Positions 21,565 through 30,700 of a DNA stretch of 64,000 nt are shown one piece after another. The stretch's first letter is position 1. Every line of letters starts with the position of its first letter. Both the position numbers and the translations under genes were made by a program. The DNA is from CAVRTM01 sp963696105 (lineage in GTDB: Bacteria; Actinomycetota; Actinomycetes; Actinomycetales; Dermatophilaceae): the NCBI GenBank assembly GCA_963696105.1, contig CAVOIP010000002.1:1-64000 (forward strand), written 5' to 3'. The notes under the pieces were generated by a model that was not told the DNA's origin, did no database searches, and was given only the letters and a program-made list of their open reading frames with translations.

Positions 21565-22044
21565 GTGCCCACCACCCTGATCTCGGGGATCCTCATCCTC
21601 GTCGGGCTGGTGGGCATTGCCGTGCCCGTGCTGCCAGGACTGGTGTTGGTCTGGCTCGGCGTGGGTGTCTGGGCGCTTGACGTCCGCTCCCCCACCGGCT
21701 GGGCCGTCCTCACCGTCGCCACGGCCCTGACCCTGGCCGGGTTCGTCGCCCGGTACCTCATCCCCGGCCGTCGCCTGCGCGCGGTCGGGGTTCCTCGTCT
21801 CACGACGCTGTCGGGTGTGGTCCTGGCCATTGTCGGCTTCTTCGTGGTGCCCGTGGTCGGTGCCTTCGCGGGGTTCGTGCTCGGGATCTACCTCGCCGAG
21901 TGCGCACGGCTGAGGTCACACCGCCACGCCTGGCCCACGACCGTCCATGCCTTGCGGGCCATCGGCCTGTCCTTCGGGATCGAGCTGGGCACGGGGCTGC
22001 TGGTCGCCGGGACGTGGCTCACCGGAGTGCTCCTGAGCCGCTGA
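21565..22044 (+). CDS. DUF456 family membrane protein
   Basis: 159 residues from GTG 21565, with several hydrophobic segments: about 4-35, 45-65, 80-105 and 132-155. The Gly-rich hairpin VGLVGIAVPVLPGLVLVWLGV near the N terminus is the family hallmark, and GFFVVPVVGAFAGFVLGIYLAE matches the second repeat. The protein sits in the cytoplasmic membrane; function is unknown. It follows the DUF7455 gene by 30 bases and may share its transcript. Confidence 0.85.
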   Translation: MPTTLISGILILVGLVGIAVPVLPGLVLVWLGVGVWALDVRSPTGWAVLTVATALTLAGFVARYLIPGRRLRAVGVPRLTTLSGVVLAIVGFFVVPVVGAFAGFVLGIYLAECARLRSHRHAWPTTVHALRAIGLSFGIELGTGLLVAGTWLTGVLLSR

Positions 22045-22339
22045 GCCGCAGCAGCGCTTCCTCCGCCTTCAGACGACGGTATGGCGGCGGCCGCCCATCG
22101 GCGGGAGACCGGGTACGGCGCGCGGAGGCGCGCCAAGCAGGACCGCGCGCGAAGCGCACCAGTCAGGAGTCGCGCGCACGATCACCGAGCAGGACACCGC
22201 ACCAAGCAGGACAGCGCACCAAGCAGGACGTCGCGACCCGAGCACGCGGCCCACCCGCCGGGCGACGGGAGGCCTTTTCCGGCGACGGCCCGGTGCGACG
22301 GCGGCCGGTTCGGTGGGAAACCGGTTCAGCCGGGCGAGG
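22045..22339. repeat. Intergenic region with short direct repeats
   Basis: 295 bases between convergent genes. GCACCAAGCAGGAC occurs at 22199-22212 and 22216-22229 (period 17), and CCAAGCAGGAC also near 22133. I see no gene and no clear terminator hairpin. Confidence 0.6.
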
Positions 22340-22789
22340 TCAGCCCCAGCCGTTGTTGCGGCGCTTGTCCCACCGCTCCTCGAGGCGTTGCATGAACCCC
22401 GTCGAGCCGCTCTGACGCGGCTTGTCGGTCTTGCGGGCCCGGCCGCTCCTGCCGCCGGCGCCCTTGGCCGGGGCGTGGGCGCGGACGGTGCCGTCATGGC
22501 CGACCGCACCGAGGGTGGGCTTGGGGCTGCGTGGCGGCGTGACCGCGTAGGCAGCGCCGCCGACCATCAACGCGAAGCCGATCGCGCCCAGCCAGACCGC
22601 TTCGTTGACGACGCCGAGCACCACCAGCACGAGACCGGCCAGGACGGCGAGGACGCCGAACATGATGCGGTGTCGCAGACGGTCGCGTGCCTTCGAACCC
22701 TGCATCTGCGAGGCGAACTTGGGATCCTCGGCATACAGGGCTTGTTCCATCTGCTCCAGCAGATGTTGCTCGTGCTCTGAAAGCGGCAC
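22340..22789 (-). CDS. DUF3040 family membrane protein
   Basis: 149 residues. The N terminus MPLSEHEQHLLEQMEQALYAEDPKF is the family signature, followed by a basic stretch, then two membrane segments at about residues 43-63 and 67-85, and a charged C-terminal tail ending in WDKRRNNGWG. DUF3040 proteins are common in Actinobacteria, usually near cell-division (mraZ/dcw) or dinB genes. Function unknown. The ribosome site AGGAGG stands just upstream of the ATG. dinB lies upstream on the same strand. Confidence 0.92.
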   Translation of the reverse strand: MPLSEHEQHLLEQMEQALYAEDPKFASQMQGSKARDRLRHRIMFGVLAVLAGLVLVVLGVVNEAVWLGAIGFALMVGGAAYAVTPPRSPKPTLGAVGHDGTVRAHAPAKGAGGRSGRARKTDKPRQSGSTGFMQRLEERWDKRRNNGWG

Positions 22790-22896
22790 CTTCGACCTCC
22801 TGTGCGCGCGGCGTCACATGGCTGAACGACCGACGAGGGGAAATGGTTGCAAACCCAACCGGTGTCGGGTGTGGTTCCCACCCCACCTCCTGCCTC

Positions 22897-24157
22897 TCAG
22901 GATATGTCGCGCCAGGGGCTTGCGATAGCCGAGTCGCCACCTTGGACCAGACTCGCCGGACGGACCGCTCCGGCGCCGAACCGGGCACTGGCGCGGTCGA
23001 TGGCGCGGTCGGCCTCGCGCCACCCGTGCTCGGGCGCGTCGAGCAGTCCCTGGATGGGTGCCTTCGCCGAGTCGACCAGGCCCTCCATCCGCACCCCGAC
23101 CAGCCGCAACCGTGCCCGCTGCAGGCCCAGGTGGTCGAACAGGGTGCGTGCCACGGTGTAGACCTCGCGGCTGACGTCGGTGGGGTCGCGCAGGGTCTTC
23201 GACCGCGTGATCGTGGTGAAGTCGGCGAAGCGCACCTTGATCGTGATGGTGCGCCCGACCATGCCGGCGGCCCGCACCCGCGCCGCGGTGCGGTCGACTG
23301 AGCTTGAGCAGGTGGCGGTGGATGACAGCCGGGTCGTCGATGTCGTGGGCGAACGTCTCGTCGGCGCCGATGCTGCGCTCGCGCCGGGTGGGCACGACGG
23401 CACGGGTGTCGCGGCCCCAGGCCAGGGCATGCAGGTGCGCACCGGCGTTGTCGCCGAGCGCCCGGCGCAGGGTGTCGACCGGGGTGTGTGCGATGTCGGC
23501 GACGGTGCGCAGCCCCAGCTGGCCGAGCGCCTCCTCGGTGCGCTCGCCGACTCCCCACAACGCCCCGGTGGGCAGCTGGTGCAGGAAGCCCACGACCTCC
23601 GCCTCGGGCACGAGCAGCAGGCCGTCGGGCTTGGCCAGCCCGGAGGCGAGCTTGGCGATGAACTTGGTGGAGGCGATCCCCACCGAGCAGGTGATGCCCT
23701 GCTCGTCGGCGATGGTGTCGCGGATCCGCTGGGCGATGGAGGTCGGGGTCCCGAGCCGGCGCCGGGACCCGGCGACGTCCAGGAAGGCCTCGTCCATGGA
23801 CAGCGGCTCGACCACCGGGGTGATGCTCGCGAACAGCGCCATGACCGCCCGGGAGATCCGCTCGTAGCGGGCGTAGTCGGGCTGCACGACGGTGGCCTGC
23901 GGGCACAGCCGCCGCGCCCGGGCCATCGGCATCGCCGCCGCCACCCCGAAGGCGCGGGCCTCGTAGGTCGCCGACAGCACCACCCCCCGGTTGCCACCGC
24001 CACCGATGATCACCGGCGTGCCGACCAGCTCGGGCCGGCTCAGCAGCGAGGCGGAGGCGTAGAACGCGTCCATGTCCACGTGCAGGATCGAGCAGCCGGT
24101 GTCATCCGGTACGCCCAGACCGGGCCGGTCGGGTACGGCGTACTGGCGCCGGCTCAT
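22897..24157 (-). CDS. dinB: DNA polymerase IV, one frameshift
   Basis: A Y-family translesion polymerase of about 420 residues. The palm has ILHVDMDAFYASASLL with the first catalytic Asp, YEARAFGV, and PLSMDEAFLDVAGS with the Asp-Glu pair. SVGIASTKFIAKLASGLAKPDG and the thumb helix-hairpin-helix (LWGVGERTEEALGQLGL) follow. The little-finger part starts around VDRTAARVRAAGMVGRTITIK after an indel near 23298. It lies between the DUF3040 gene and a methyltransferase, downstream of the SOS-controlled dnaE2 operon on the same strand. Whether it is itself SOS-controlled cannot be told; no LexA box was seen directly upstream. Confidence 0.92.
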
Positions 24158-24316
24158 CGCGGCACGACAGCGACGACCGGGTCGCTGTGGGTCAGGACAT
24201 CGCGCCCGGGCTGGTCCACCGGCAGGCGCGACGGCACCCCGTGACGGGTGGCGCCGCGGCGCCGGGCCCGCGGCGGGTGTCGCCGGCTGCGGTCGTGGCT
24301 GGGGCTGGGGCCGGGG

Positions 24317-25093
24317 TCAGGAACGGCTGGCGAGGACGTGCAGTGCGGCACCGAGCTGGCCGAGGAAGGCGTAGTCGGGGTGGCGGGAGGCCGCCTGCTC
24401 CAGCTCGAGCAGGAGCTGGCGGTCGGCTTCGGAGTCGATGAACGCCGCAGGCACCAGGTCACTGAAGATCCGCACGCCGTGGGAGTCCTGCACGCTGAGG
24501 CCGGCCTCCTGCACCAGCGCGGCGACACCGGCCGCGTCGAACCGGCGTGGCAGCGGGTCACCCGCGCCCCAGCGGCCGTCGTCGCTGGTGAGGGCGTGCC
24601 GGGCCTGGGCGAAGTGCCCGGACAGGGCGCGGGCGAGCACCACGGCGAGGCGCTGGGCGACGAGCAGGCTGACGTAGCCGCCGTCGGCGAGCACGGCCGC
24701 GACGGCGCGCATCGTCGCAGCGGGGTCGTCGACCACTTCGAGGGTGCCGTGGCAGCAGACCAGGTCGGCGTCGGCCTCGGGGTGCACCTCCAGCAGGGTC
24801 GCGGCGTCGCCCTGGAGCGCAACCACCCGGTCGGCGACCCCGGCGTCACCGGCGCGGCGGGTGAGCGCGGCCAGCGCATCGGGGCTCGGGTCGACGACGG
24901 TGACGTGGTGCCCAAGCGCGGCGACCGGGACCGCGAGGCCGCCGGTGCCGCCGCCGAGGTCGACCACCCGCAGGGGCCGGCCGAGCTCATCGGAACGGCG
25001 GGTGACCACCGCCTGGACGGCGTCCCACACGGCGGAGGTGCGCACGGAGGTGTCGACCCCGCCGCGTCGGCCACGTCGCTGGTCTTCGGCCAC
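24317..25093 (-). CDS. Class I SAM-dependent methyltransferase
   Basis: 258 residues. SAM-binding motif I is VVDLGGGTGG at residues 43-52, motif II is HHVTVVDPSPDAL, and LVCCHGTLEVVDDP matches motif IV. The C-terminal part (VRIFSDLVPAAFID, then LLLELEQAASRHPDYAFLGQLG) resembles YcgJ/SmtA-like methyltransferases placed next to dinB in many Actinobacteria. The methyl acceptor is unknown. It lies 159 bases upstream of dinB and 72 bases downstream of dnaE2 on the same strand. Confidence 0.85.
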   Translation of the reverse strand: MAEDQRRGRRGGVDTSVRTSAVWDAVQAVVTRRSDELGRPLRVVDLGGGTGGLAVPVAALGHHVTVVDPSPDALAALTRRAGDAGVADRVVALQGDAATLLEVHPEADADLVCCHGTLEVVDDPAATMRAVAAVLADGGYVSLLVAQRLAVVLARALSGHFAQARHALTSDDGRWGAGDPLPRRFDAAGVAALVQEAGLSVQDSHGVRIFSDLVPAAFIDSEADRQLLLELEQAASRHPDYAFLGQLGAALHVLASRS

Positions 25094-25165
25094 GGGTCGG
25101 CTCCTTCGGTGGTGGTCGCCACCCGGCTGCGGGGCGGGTGGGTCGGCACGAGGTCGCTGCTCACC

Positions 25166-28100
25166 CTAGTGCCCCGAGCTGCCCGGGCTGGCATGCCAGA
25201 GCTTGCGTGGCGCGGTGACCGGAGGATGCCCGGGCCGGCCCGGGTCGGGCACCGCGTGGCCCTCGCCGGGAAGCTTGCGCGAGTCCTTGACGTCGCCCCC
25301 CGCCGGCTTGATGTCGGCGTAGGGCGACTGCTTGAACCCGGAGGCGTGGACCAGCACCCGGCGGCGTGCGCCACCCATGCCACCGGCCTGCGCTCCGCCG
25401 CTCTCGTCCGGGGTCGCCGGTGGGGCGGACCCGCCGGGCAGCCCCATGGCCGCAGCCGGCGCCATGACCGGTCGCGAGGACCGCGACTGCGCCGCACCGG
25501 CAACGGCGTGCTCGCCGTAGGCCGCTCCTGCCTCGGCAAGGACGTGGGCCCGCTCGTCGGCCGCGGCCAGGGCGGCATGCACCGCGTCGACGCCACCACG
25601 GGTCCAGGCCTCCCAGAGCGCGGACAGCTCCCAGGCGCCGGTCGCCCGCAGCGAGACCCCCCTCGGGCCGGTACGGCGCAGCACCCCGCGGACCAGGAGC
25701 ATCCAGGAGTGGAACACCGTCGCGGCGTAGGGGCCCTGCACATCCTCGAAGAAGGTGGCGTCGACCGGGCCGGTGGAGTCGTCCAGGGTCAGGAAGACCA
25801 CTCGTCGCCCCGAGCGGATCGGCGGGGTCTGGGTGGCGACCTTGACGCCGGCGACGAGCAGGTCGGCGCGGTTGCGCTGGCCCAGCATCTGTCCCGACCG
25901 GGTCACCCCGAGGGCGACCAGCATCGGCGCGTAGAAGTCAATGATGTGGGCGCTCGCGTCCAGGCCGAGGATGTCCAGCTCGGCCCGGACCCGCTCCGGC
26001 CCGCTCATCTCCGGCAGCCCGGTGGCCGCAGTCAGCTCCGGGGTGTCGCCGAGGTCGAGGGTCAGCTGGGTCGACTGGTCCCGGGCCGGCACCACGGGGG
26101 CGGCGCCCTGGGAGGACGCGGCGGCCAGGGCACGCACGTCCTGGCGTCCGGTGCCGGCCGACCTGCTCAGCGAGGAGGCTCGCGCGGCGGAGGCGGTATC
26201 GGCCCGGCTGGTGCGCGGGGCCAGCCGACGACCCGAGCGGGTCACCGACCGGGACCACCGGTCCAGCTCGACGACGTGCAGCAGCAGGTCACGCCGGGTG
26301 ACCCGCCCCCGCCGGCCGAGGCCCGTCGCGCTGGTCGGGCCCTGCACCCCGCCGAGGCCGTAGAGGGAGTCGAAGCCGCCGGCCATCACCAGCCGCTCGA
26401 CCACCGGCCGGCTGACGTTGGCCCGGCGCCAGAAGTCGGCCAGGGTGACGTAGGGCTGGCCGGCCACGATCCGCTCGATCTCGGCGTCGCTGATGCCCTT
26501 GACGTCGGCCAGGGAGAGCCGGATCCCGTAGTCCCGGCCGTCGGGCAGGTCGGGGTGCGCGGGAGCCCGCTGGACCCACGGGTCCAGCAGCGCACCGCCT
26601 GGCACCTCCTGCAGCGACCGGTGCCCCCCGGCGACAGCGATCCCGTCCGGGGCATCGACGGCGTCCGGCCCTCCGGGCTCTCCCGGCTCCCCGGGATCGC
26701 CGTCCAGCAGCGTCGCCACGGGGGACATCCGCTCGATCCGGTAGGTGCCCTGCGAGGCGTTGACGTCCAGGCCCAGGACCGTGATGCCCAGCCCCCGCGC
26801 GTCGTCGAGGATCAGGCGCTTGGGGTACATGCCCGGGTCGTGGGTGAGCACACCGGCGAGGAACGCTGCAGGGTGGTGGGCCTTGAGCCAGGCCGACTGG
26901 TAGGTCGGGAGCGCGAACGCCGCCGCGTGGGCCTTGCAGAACCCGAACGAGGCGAATGCCTTGAGCACCTCCCAGATGCGGTCGAGGTCGGCGGCCGCGT
27001 AGCCGCGGGCCGCCGCGGCAGGACGCCACCAGGCCTCGACCTCCTGCTGGCCCTGGGGTGACCCCAGCGCCCGGCGCACCTCGTCGGCCTGGGCCAGGGT
27101 CACCCCGGTGGTCTCGGTGACGATGCGCAGCACCTGCTCGTGGAAGACCACGACCCCGTAGGTCTCGCCCAGCGCGGGCACGAGGGTGGGATGGAGGTAC
27201 TCCGGCTCGCGCCAGCCCTGCCGGGCCAGCAGGAACGGGGTGACCATGTCGGACTTGACCGGCCCGGGACGGAACAGCGAGATGTCGATGATGAGGTCCT
27301 CGAACGTCTCGGGGGCGAACTTGCCGACGAGCTCACGCTGGCCCGGGCTCTCGATCTGGAAGCAGCCGAGGGTGTGGGTCGTGCGGATCAGCCGGAAGGT
27401 CGGCTCGTCCTCGAGGGTGACCTGGGAGCGGTCGTCGAGGTCGATCGTGAGCCCGTCGACCCGGCGGACCTCATCGACCGCGTGAGCCATGGCCGACTGC
27501 ATCCGGATGCCGAGGATGTCGAGCTTGAGCAGCCCGAGGGTCTCGACGTCGTCCTTGTCGAACTGGCTCATCGGGAAGCCCAGCCAGCTGGCCTCGACCG
27601 GCGTGCGGTCCAGCAGCTCGCGGTTGGACAGGATCACCCCGCACGGGTGCACGGCGACGTGCCGCGGCAGACCGTCGAGCCGCTCGACGAGGTCGAAGAG
27701 GACCGAGAGCCGGGGTGCGTCCAGCCCGCTGGCGCGCAGCTCGGGCAGCTCACGGATCGCGTTGCGGGCGTCGCGGGCCCGGATGTGGGGAAAGGCCTTG
27801 GCGATCGCGTCGATCTCCACCGGCGGCAGGCCCAGGGTGGCGGCCACGTCGCGGATGGCATGACGCACCCGGTAGGTGTCCATCATCGAGACGCAGGTGA
27901 CCCGGTCGCCGCCGAAGCGCTCGAGAACCCGCTCGTAGATCTCGGTGCGCCGCGCGGACTCCACGTCGATGTCGATGTCGGGCAGCTGGGCCCGCAACGG
28001 GGAGCAGAAGCGCTCCATGATCAGCCCGTGGCGCATCGGCTCGACGCCGCTGATGCCGAGCAGGTAGTTGACCAGGCTGCCCGCACCGGACCCCCGGGCG

Positions 28101-29425
28101 GCGACCCGCACGCCCATGTCACGGATCAGGTCGACGACCGCCGCCACCGTCATGAAGTAGGTCGGGTAGCCCAGAGCGGCGATGACCTGCAGCTCGTCCT
28201 CGAGCCGGGACTCCACCGCACGCAGCGCGGAGGAGCTCGACCCGGGGTAGCGGGTGGCGATCGCACCGCGGCACCGTGCCGCCAGCACCTCCTGGGGCAC
28301 GTCGGTCGAGGAGAGGCCCAGCACCGACGGCTCGGGCAGGTGCACCGCCCCGATCCCGAGGTCGGTGCGGGAGTCCTGGGCGCAGGCGCGAGCCAGCGCC
28401 ACGGTGTCGGCCAGCAGCCGGTCGGCCCGCTCCTGCTCGGCGGTCGCGCCGCCGGTCACCCCGGCGCCGGCGGCCCGGGTGACCTCACGGGCCACGGCCC
28501 GCATCCGCTCGGTGGAGCTGAGGTGCCCCGCGGTAGTGACCCGGTCGAGGTGTCGCGGGTCCAGCGGCACCAGCCGTCGTGCCGCGTCGAGGACATCGAC
28601 GGTCACGGCGTCACCGGGATCAGCGTGCCGCACCGCTGCGGTCAGGACCGCAGGCAGCCCGGCCTCCGCGGCCAGGCCCAGCAGGCGCGCGGCGTGCCCG
28701 AGGCTGGCGGGGGTGCCCTCCGGGCCGCCGTGGTGGACCACCTCGATGACGAGGCTGCCGCGCGGCAGCACGTCCATCCAGGCATGCAGCAGCGCCCGCG
28801 CCCGGTCGGGACGACGCGCGAGCAGGGCACGGCCCACGTCGGAGGCGGGGCCGAGCAGGACGGTGAGGGCGAGGTCCCCGGTCGCCGGGTCGGTCGCGTG
28901 CTCGGCGAGCAGGGCCGGGCTGCTGACCGGCGCACCACGCTCTCCGGACAGGTGGGTGCTGGTCACCAGGCGGCACAGCCGGCCCCACCCGGCACCCGGG
29001 GCCGTCCCACCGCCCTGCCCGCGGGCGAGGACGGTGACGCGCGGGTGGCGCGGGTCGACCTCGACACCGCCTCGCACGGGGTTGGCCCGGCCCTGCGGGC
29101 GCCCTCGGCCCGCCGGGCGTCCTGACTGCGCAGGCATCCCGGGCGCGCCGGGAAGGACGGTGGAGGCGGAGGAGGCGAAGGAGGCACGGCCGGCCCAGGA
29201 GACGGGAGCCGAGACGGCGAGGTCGACACCCAGCACCGGCGCGATGCCGGCCTCGTCGCACGCCTGCACGAACCGGATCGCGCCGTAGAGGCCGTCGCGG
29301 TCGGTCAGGGCGAGCGCCGGCTGCCCGTGGGCCGCGGCACGCGCAACCAGCGTCGCGGGTGTCGACGCGCCGTAACGCAGGGAGAAGCCGGAGGCGACGT
29401 GCAGGTGGGCGAAGGCCTCACTCAC
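25166..29425 (-). CDS. dnaE2: Error-prone DNA polymerase III alpha subunit
   Basis: 1,419 residues with no frameshift. The N-terminal PHP domain begins FAHLHVASGFSLRYGAS and has ALALTDRDGLYGAIRF. The C-family polymerase core has VAARGSGAGSLVNYLLGIS, PDIDIDVES with catalytic Asp residues, HPCGVILSNRELLDRTP, and FGFCKAHAAAFALPTYQSAWLKAHHP. A C-terminal OB-fold region follows (ARADLLVAGVKVATQTPPI-like). DnaE2 makes the mutagenic step of translesion synthesis in bacteria that lack an SOS polymerase V. The mycobacterial protein is about 1,080 residues; the extra length here is in Gly/Pro-rich inserts at about 95-150 and in the C-terminal third. GTG start overlaps the upstream gene by four bases (GTGA). 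Confidence 0.95.
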   Translation of the reverse strand: MSEAFAHLHVASGFSLRYGASTPATLVARAAAHGQPALALTDRDGLYGAIRFVQACDEAGIAPVLGVDLAVSAPVSWAGRASFASSASTVLPGAPGMPAQSGRPAGRGRPQGRANPVRGGVEVDPRHPRVTVLARGQGGGTAPGAGWGRLCRLVTSTHLSGERGAPVSSPALLAEHATDPATGDLALTVLLGPASDVGRALLARRPDRARALLHAWMDVLPRGSLVIEVVHHGGPEGTPASLGHAARLLGLAAEAGLPAVLTAAVRHADPGDAVTVDVLDAARRLVPLDPRHLDRVTTAGHLSSTERMRAVAREVTRAAGAGVTGGATAEQERADRLLADTVALARACAQDSRTDLGIGAVHLPEPSVLGLSSTDVPQEVLAARCRGAIATRYPGSSSSALRAVESRLEDELQVIAALGYPTYFMTVAAVVDLIRDMGVRVAARGSGAGSLVNYLLGISGVEPMRHGLIMERFCSPLRAQLPDIDIDVESARRTEIYERVLERFGGDRVTCVSMMDTYRVRHAIRDVAATLGLPPVEIDAIAKAFPHIRARDARNAIRELPELRASGLDAPRLSVLFDLVERLDGLPRHVAVHPCGVILSNRELLDRTPVEASWLGFPMSQFDKDDVETLGLLKLDILGIRMQSAMAHAVDEVRRVDGLTIDLDDRSQVTLEDEPTFRLIRTTHTLGCFQIESPGQRELVGKFAPETFEDLIIDISLFRPGPVKSDMVTPFLLARQGWREPEYLHPTLVPALGETYGVVVFHEQVLRIVTETTGVTLAQADEVRRALGSPQGQQEVEAWWRPAAAARGYAAADLDRIWEVLKAFASFGFCKAHAAAFALPTYQSAWLKAHHPAAFLAGVLTHDPGMYPKRLILDDARGLGITVLGLDVNASQGTYRIERMSPVATLLDGDPGEPGEPGGPDAVDAPDGIAVAGGHRSLQEVPGGALLDPWVQRAPAHPDLPDGRDYGIRLSLADVKGISDAEIERIVAGQPYVTLADFWRRANVSRPVVERLVMAGGFDSLYGLGGVQGPTSATGLGRRGRVTRRDLLLHVVELDRWSRSVTRSGRRLAPRTSRADTASAARASSLSRSAGTGRQDVRALAAASSQGAAPVVPARDQSTQLTLDLGDTPELTAATGLPEMSGPERVRAELDILGLDASAHIIDFYAPMLVALGVTRSGQMLGQRNRADLLVAGVKVATQTPPIRSGRRVVFLTLDDSTGPVDATFFEDVQGPYAATVFHSWMLLVRGVLRRTGPRGVSLRATGAWELSALWEAWTRGGVDAVHAALAAADERAHVLAEAGAAYGEHAVAGAAQSRSSRPVMAPAAAMGLPGGSAPPATPDESGGAQAGGMGGARRRVLVHASGFKQSPYADIKPAGGDVKDSRKLPGEGHAVPDPGRPGHPPVTAPRKLWHASPGSSGH

Positions 29426-30021
29426 GGTCGTCCTGTCGCAGCCACGAGCTCGGGCAGGGGGTAGCTCAGCGGCAGGCCGAGGCAGGACTGGATCAGGCCG
29501 TGGAAGGTCTCGGACTGGCGCAGCAGGTCATCGGCCTCACGGGCCGACGGCACCCGGGTCCCGCGCTCGAGGGCCGCGCGCTGCTGGGCGGTGCCGGCGA
29601 AGAAGATCGCCCACTCGGTGAGCTCGGGGGCCACCTCGGGCAGCACCTCCCAGACGCTGCGCAGCCGGGACCGGCGCGTCGGCCTGCTGCGCGCCGCCAT
29701 CAGCGCCGCGGCAGCACGCAGCGCGGCAAGGTGGGCCTCGACGTAGCGCTCGCTGACGCTGCTGGTGCGGCAGGCGCCCAGCAGGCTGGCCCGGGACCGG
29801 TCGACCAGCTCCAGCACCGTGGCCGCCACCGGCGCGTGCACCGGGACGGCCCGGCGCGCCGGCGGCCGCCCTGACGTCCTGGTCCCTGCTGTCCGGGCGG
29901 CCACCGTCCTGGCCGCCGCCGTCCTGGGCGCTGCCGTCCTGGGTGCTGCGGCCCTGTCTGCTGCCGTTGTGGTCACTGCCATCCCCGCCGTCCTGGATCC
30001 GCTGCCTGGTGTCCCTGTCAT
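29422..30021 (-). CDS. SAV_6107 family HEPN domain protein
   Basis: 199 residues with the ribosome site GGGAGG before ATG 30021. Residues 20-50 are an Ala/Thr/Arg low-complexity tail. The HEPN-like helical domain follows, with ELVDRSRASLLGAC, SERYVEAHLAALRAAAALMAAR, VWEVLPEVAPELTEWAIFFAG and READDLLRQSETFHGLIQ. HEPN domains elsewhere are nucleic-acid-binding or RNase toxins; I see no clear R-x4-H motif here. It is co-transcribed with dnaE2 (four-base overlap) and DUF6504, so a part in damage tolerance is likely but unproven. Confidence 0.85.
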   Translation of the reverse strand: MTGTPGSGSRTAGMAVTTTAADRAAAPRTAAPRTAAARTVAARTAGTRTSGRPPARRAVPVHAPVAATVLELVDRSRASLLGACRTSSVSERYVEAHLAALRAAAALMAARSRPTRRSRLRSVWEVLPEVAPELTEWAIFFAGTAQQRAALERGTRVPSAREADDLLRQSETFHGLIQSCLGLPLSYPLPELVAATGRP

Positions 30022-30033
30022 CTGGCCCTCCCC

Positions 30034-30462
30034 CTAGTCCGCGACCCGCAGCAGCCGCCAGCTGCCCGGCGCATCGCCCCGCCCCTCACGGGCGAGGTCG
30101 TAAACCCCGGCCTGGTGCAGCCGCCCGGGGCTGGCCTCCACCCGCCACACGTCCTGCTCGAGGTCGGCCGCCGTGCGCAGGCTGCCCACCACGCGGGCCC
30201 CGTCGCTGCCGGCAGGCCGCTCGCCGGGATCGACGTCCTCACGCGGGTCGAGGGCCTCACGCCACCAGGGCCGGCGCTGGGACCAGCGCCCGAGGACGTC
30301 GCGGACGACGTAGAGCCGCCCTCGCCACAGAAAGGCCGTGGGCACCTGCTCCTCGTCCGTCGCGATGGACGCGATGCCCGGTGCACCACCGACCGCACCG
30401 GAGCGGCTGAGCTCGCCGGCCCGGGCACGGACCTCGATGGGCTCCTCGTAACGACGCACCAT
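30034..30462 (-). CDS. DUF6504 family protein
   Basis: 142 residues from ATG 30462, which follows GAGAGGAGCC. It begins MVRRYEEPIEVRARAG and has PTAFLWRGRLYVVRDVLGRW, ending VYDLAREGRGD-type and WRLLRVAD; these strands fit the small beta-rich DUF6504 domain. In other Actinobacteria this domain is next to, or fused with, ImuB-like Y-family polymerases. Here it heads the dnaE2 operon, behind a LexA box. That supports a role as an accessory factor of mutagenic repair; no imuA or imuB is seen beside it. Confidence 0.82.
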   Translation of the reverse strand: MVRRYEEPIEVRARAGELSRSGAVGGAPGIASIATDEEQVPTAFLWRGRLYVVRDVLGRWSQRRPWWREALDPREDVDPGERPAGSDGARVVGSLRTAADLEQDVWRVEASPGRLHQAGVYDLAREGRGDAPGSWRLLRVAD

Positions 30463-30600
30463 GGCCGGCTCCTCTCGGGCTGGTCGATCTGGGAAACGGA
30501 AAGGGCGGCCGCTCCTGCGGCGGACGGGGTCGAGGCGTCCGCCGCAGGAGCAACCGTGCTGTCGGACACGACATCCGAACGGCGGCCGAAACCCCTGCGT

Positions 30601-30655
30601 TCGAACGTGTGTTCGATGAATCCGAATGTACACCGGCCCCGCGACAGCCCGTCAA
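30601..30655 (-). promoter_or_regulatory. LexA (SOS) box and promoter of the DUF6504-HEPN-dnaE2 operon
   Basis: TCGAACGTGTGTTCGA at 30601-30616 is a perfect match to the actinobacterial SOS box, TCGAAC-N4-GTTCGA. Read on the minus strand, a -35 like TTGACG (30650-30655) and a -10 like TACATT (30625-30630), 19 bases apart, lie just upstream, so LexA would cover the transcription start. The leader to ATG 30462 is about 150 bases. Confidence 0.85.
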
Positions 30656-30700
30656 CCCCTGCGCCTTCCGGTGCACCGGCCTGCGAACTACCGTTCGAGC

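Noticed and set aside
22199..22229. 14-base direct repeats as CRISPR or attachment site
   Set aside because: Only two close copies with a three-base gap; no integrase or cas gene nearby.
27140..29125. 661-residue plus-strand open frame opposite dnaE2
   Set aside because: It is the mirror of a high-GC gene with strong third-position bias. It is rich in Gly, Arg and His, has no family motif, and dnaE2 is certain.
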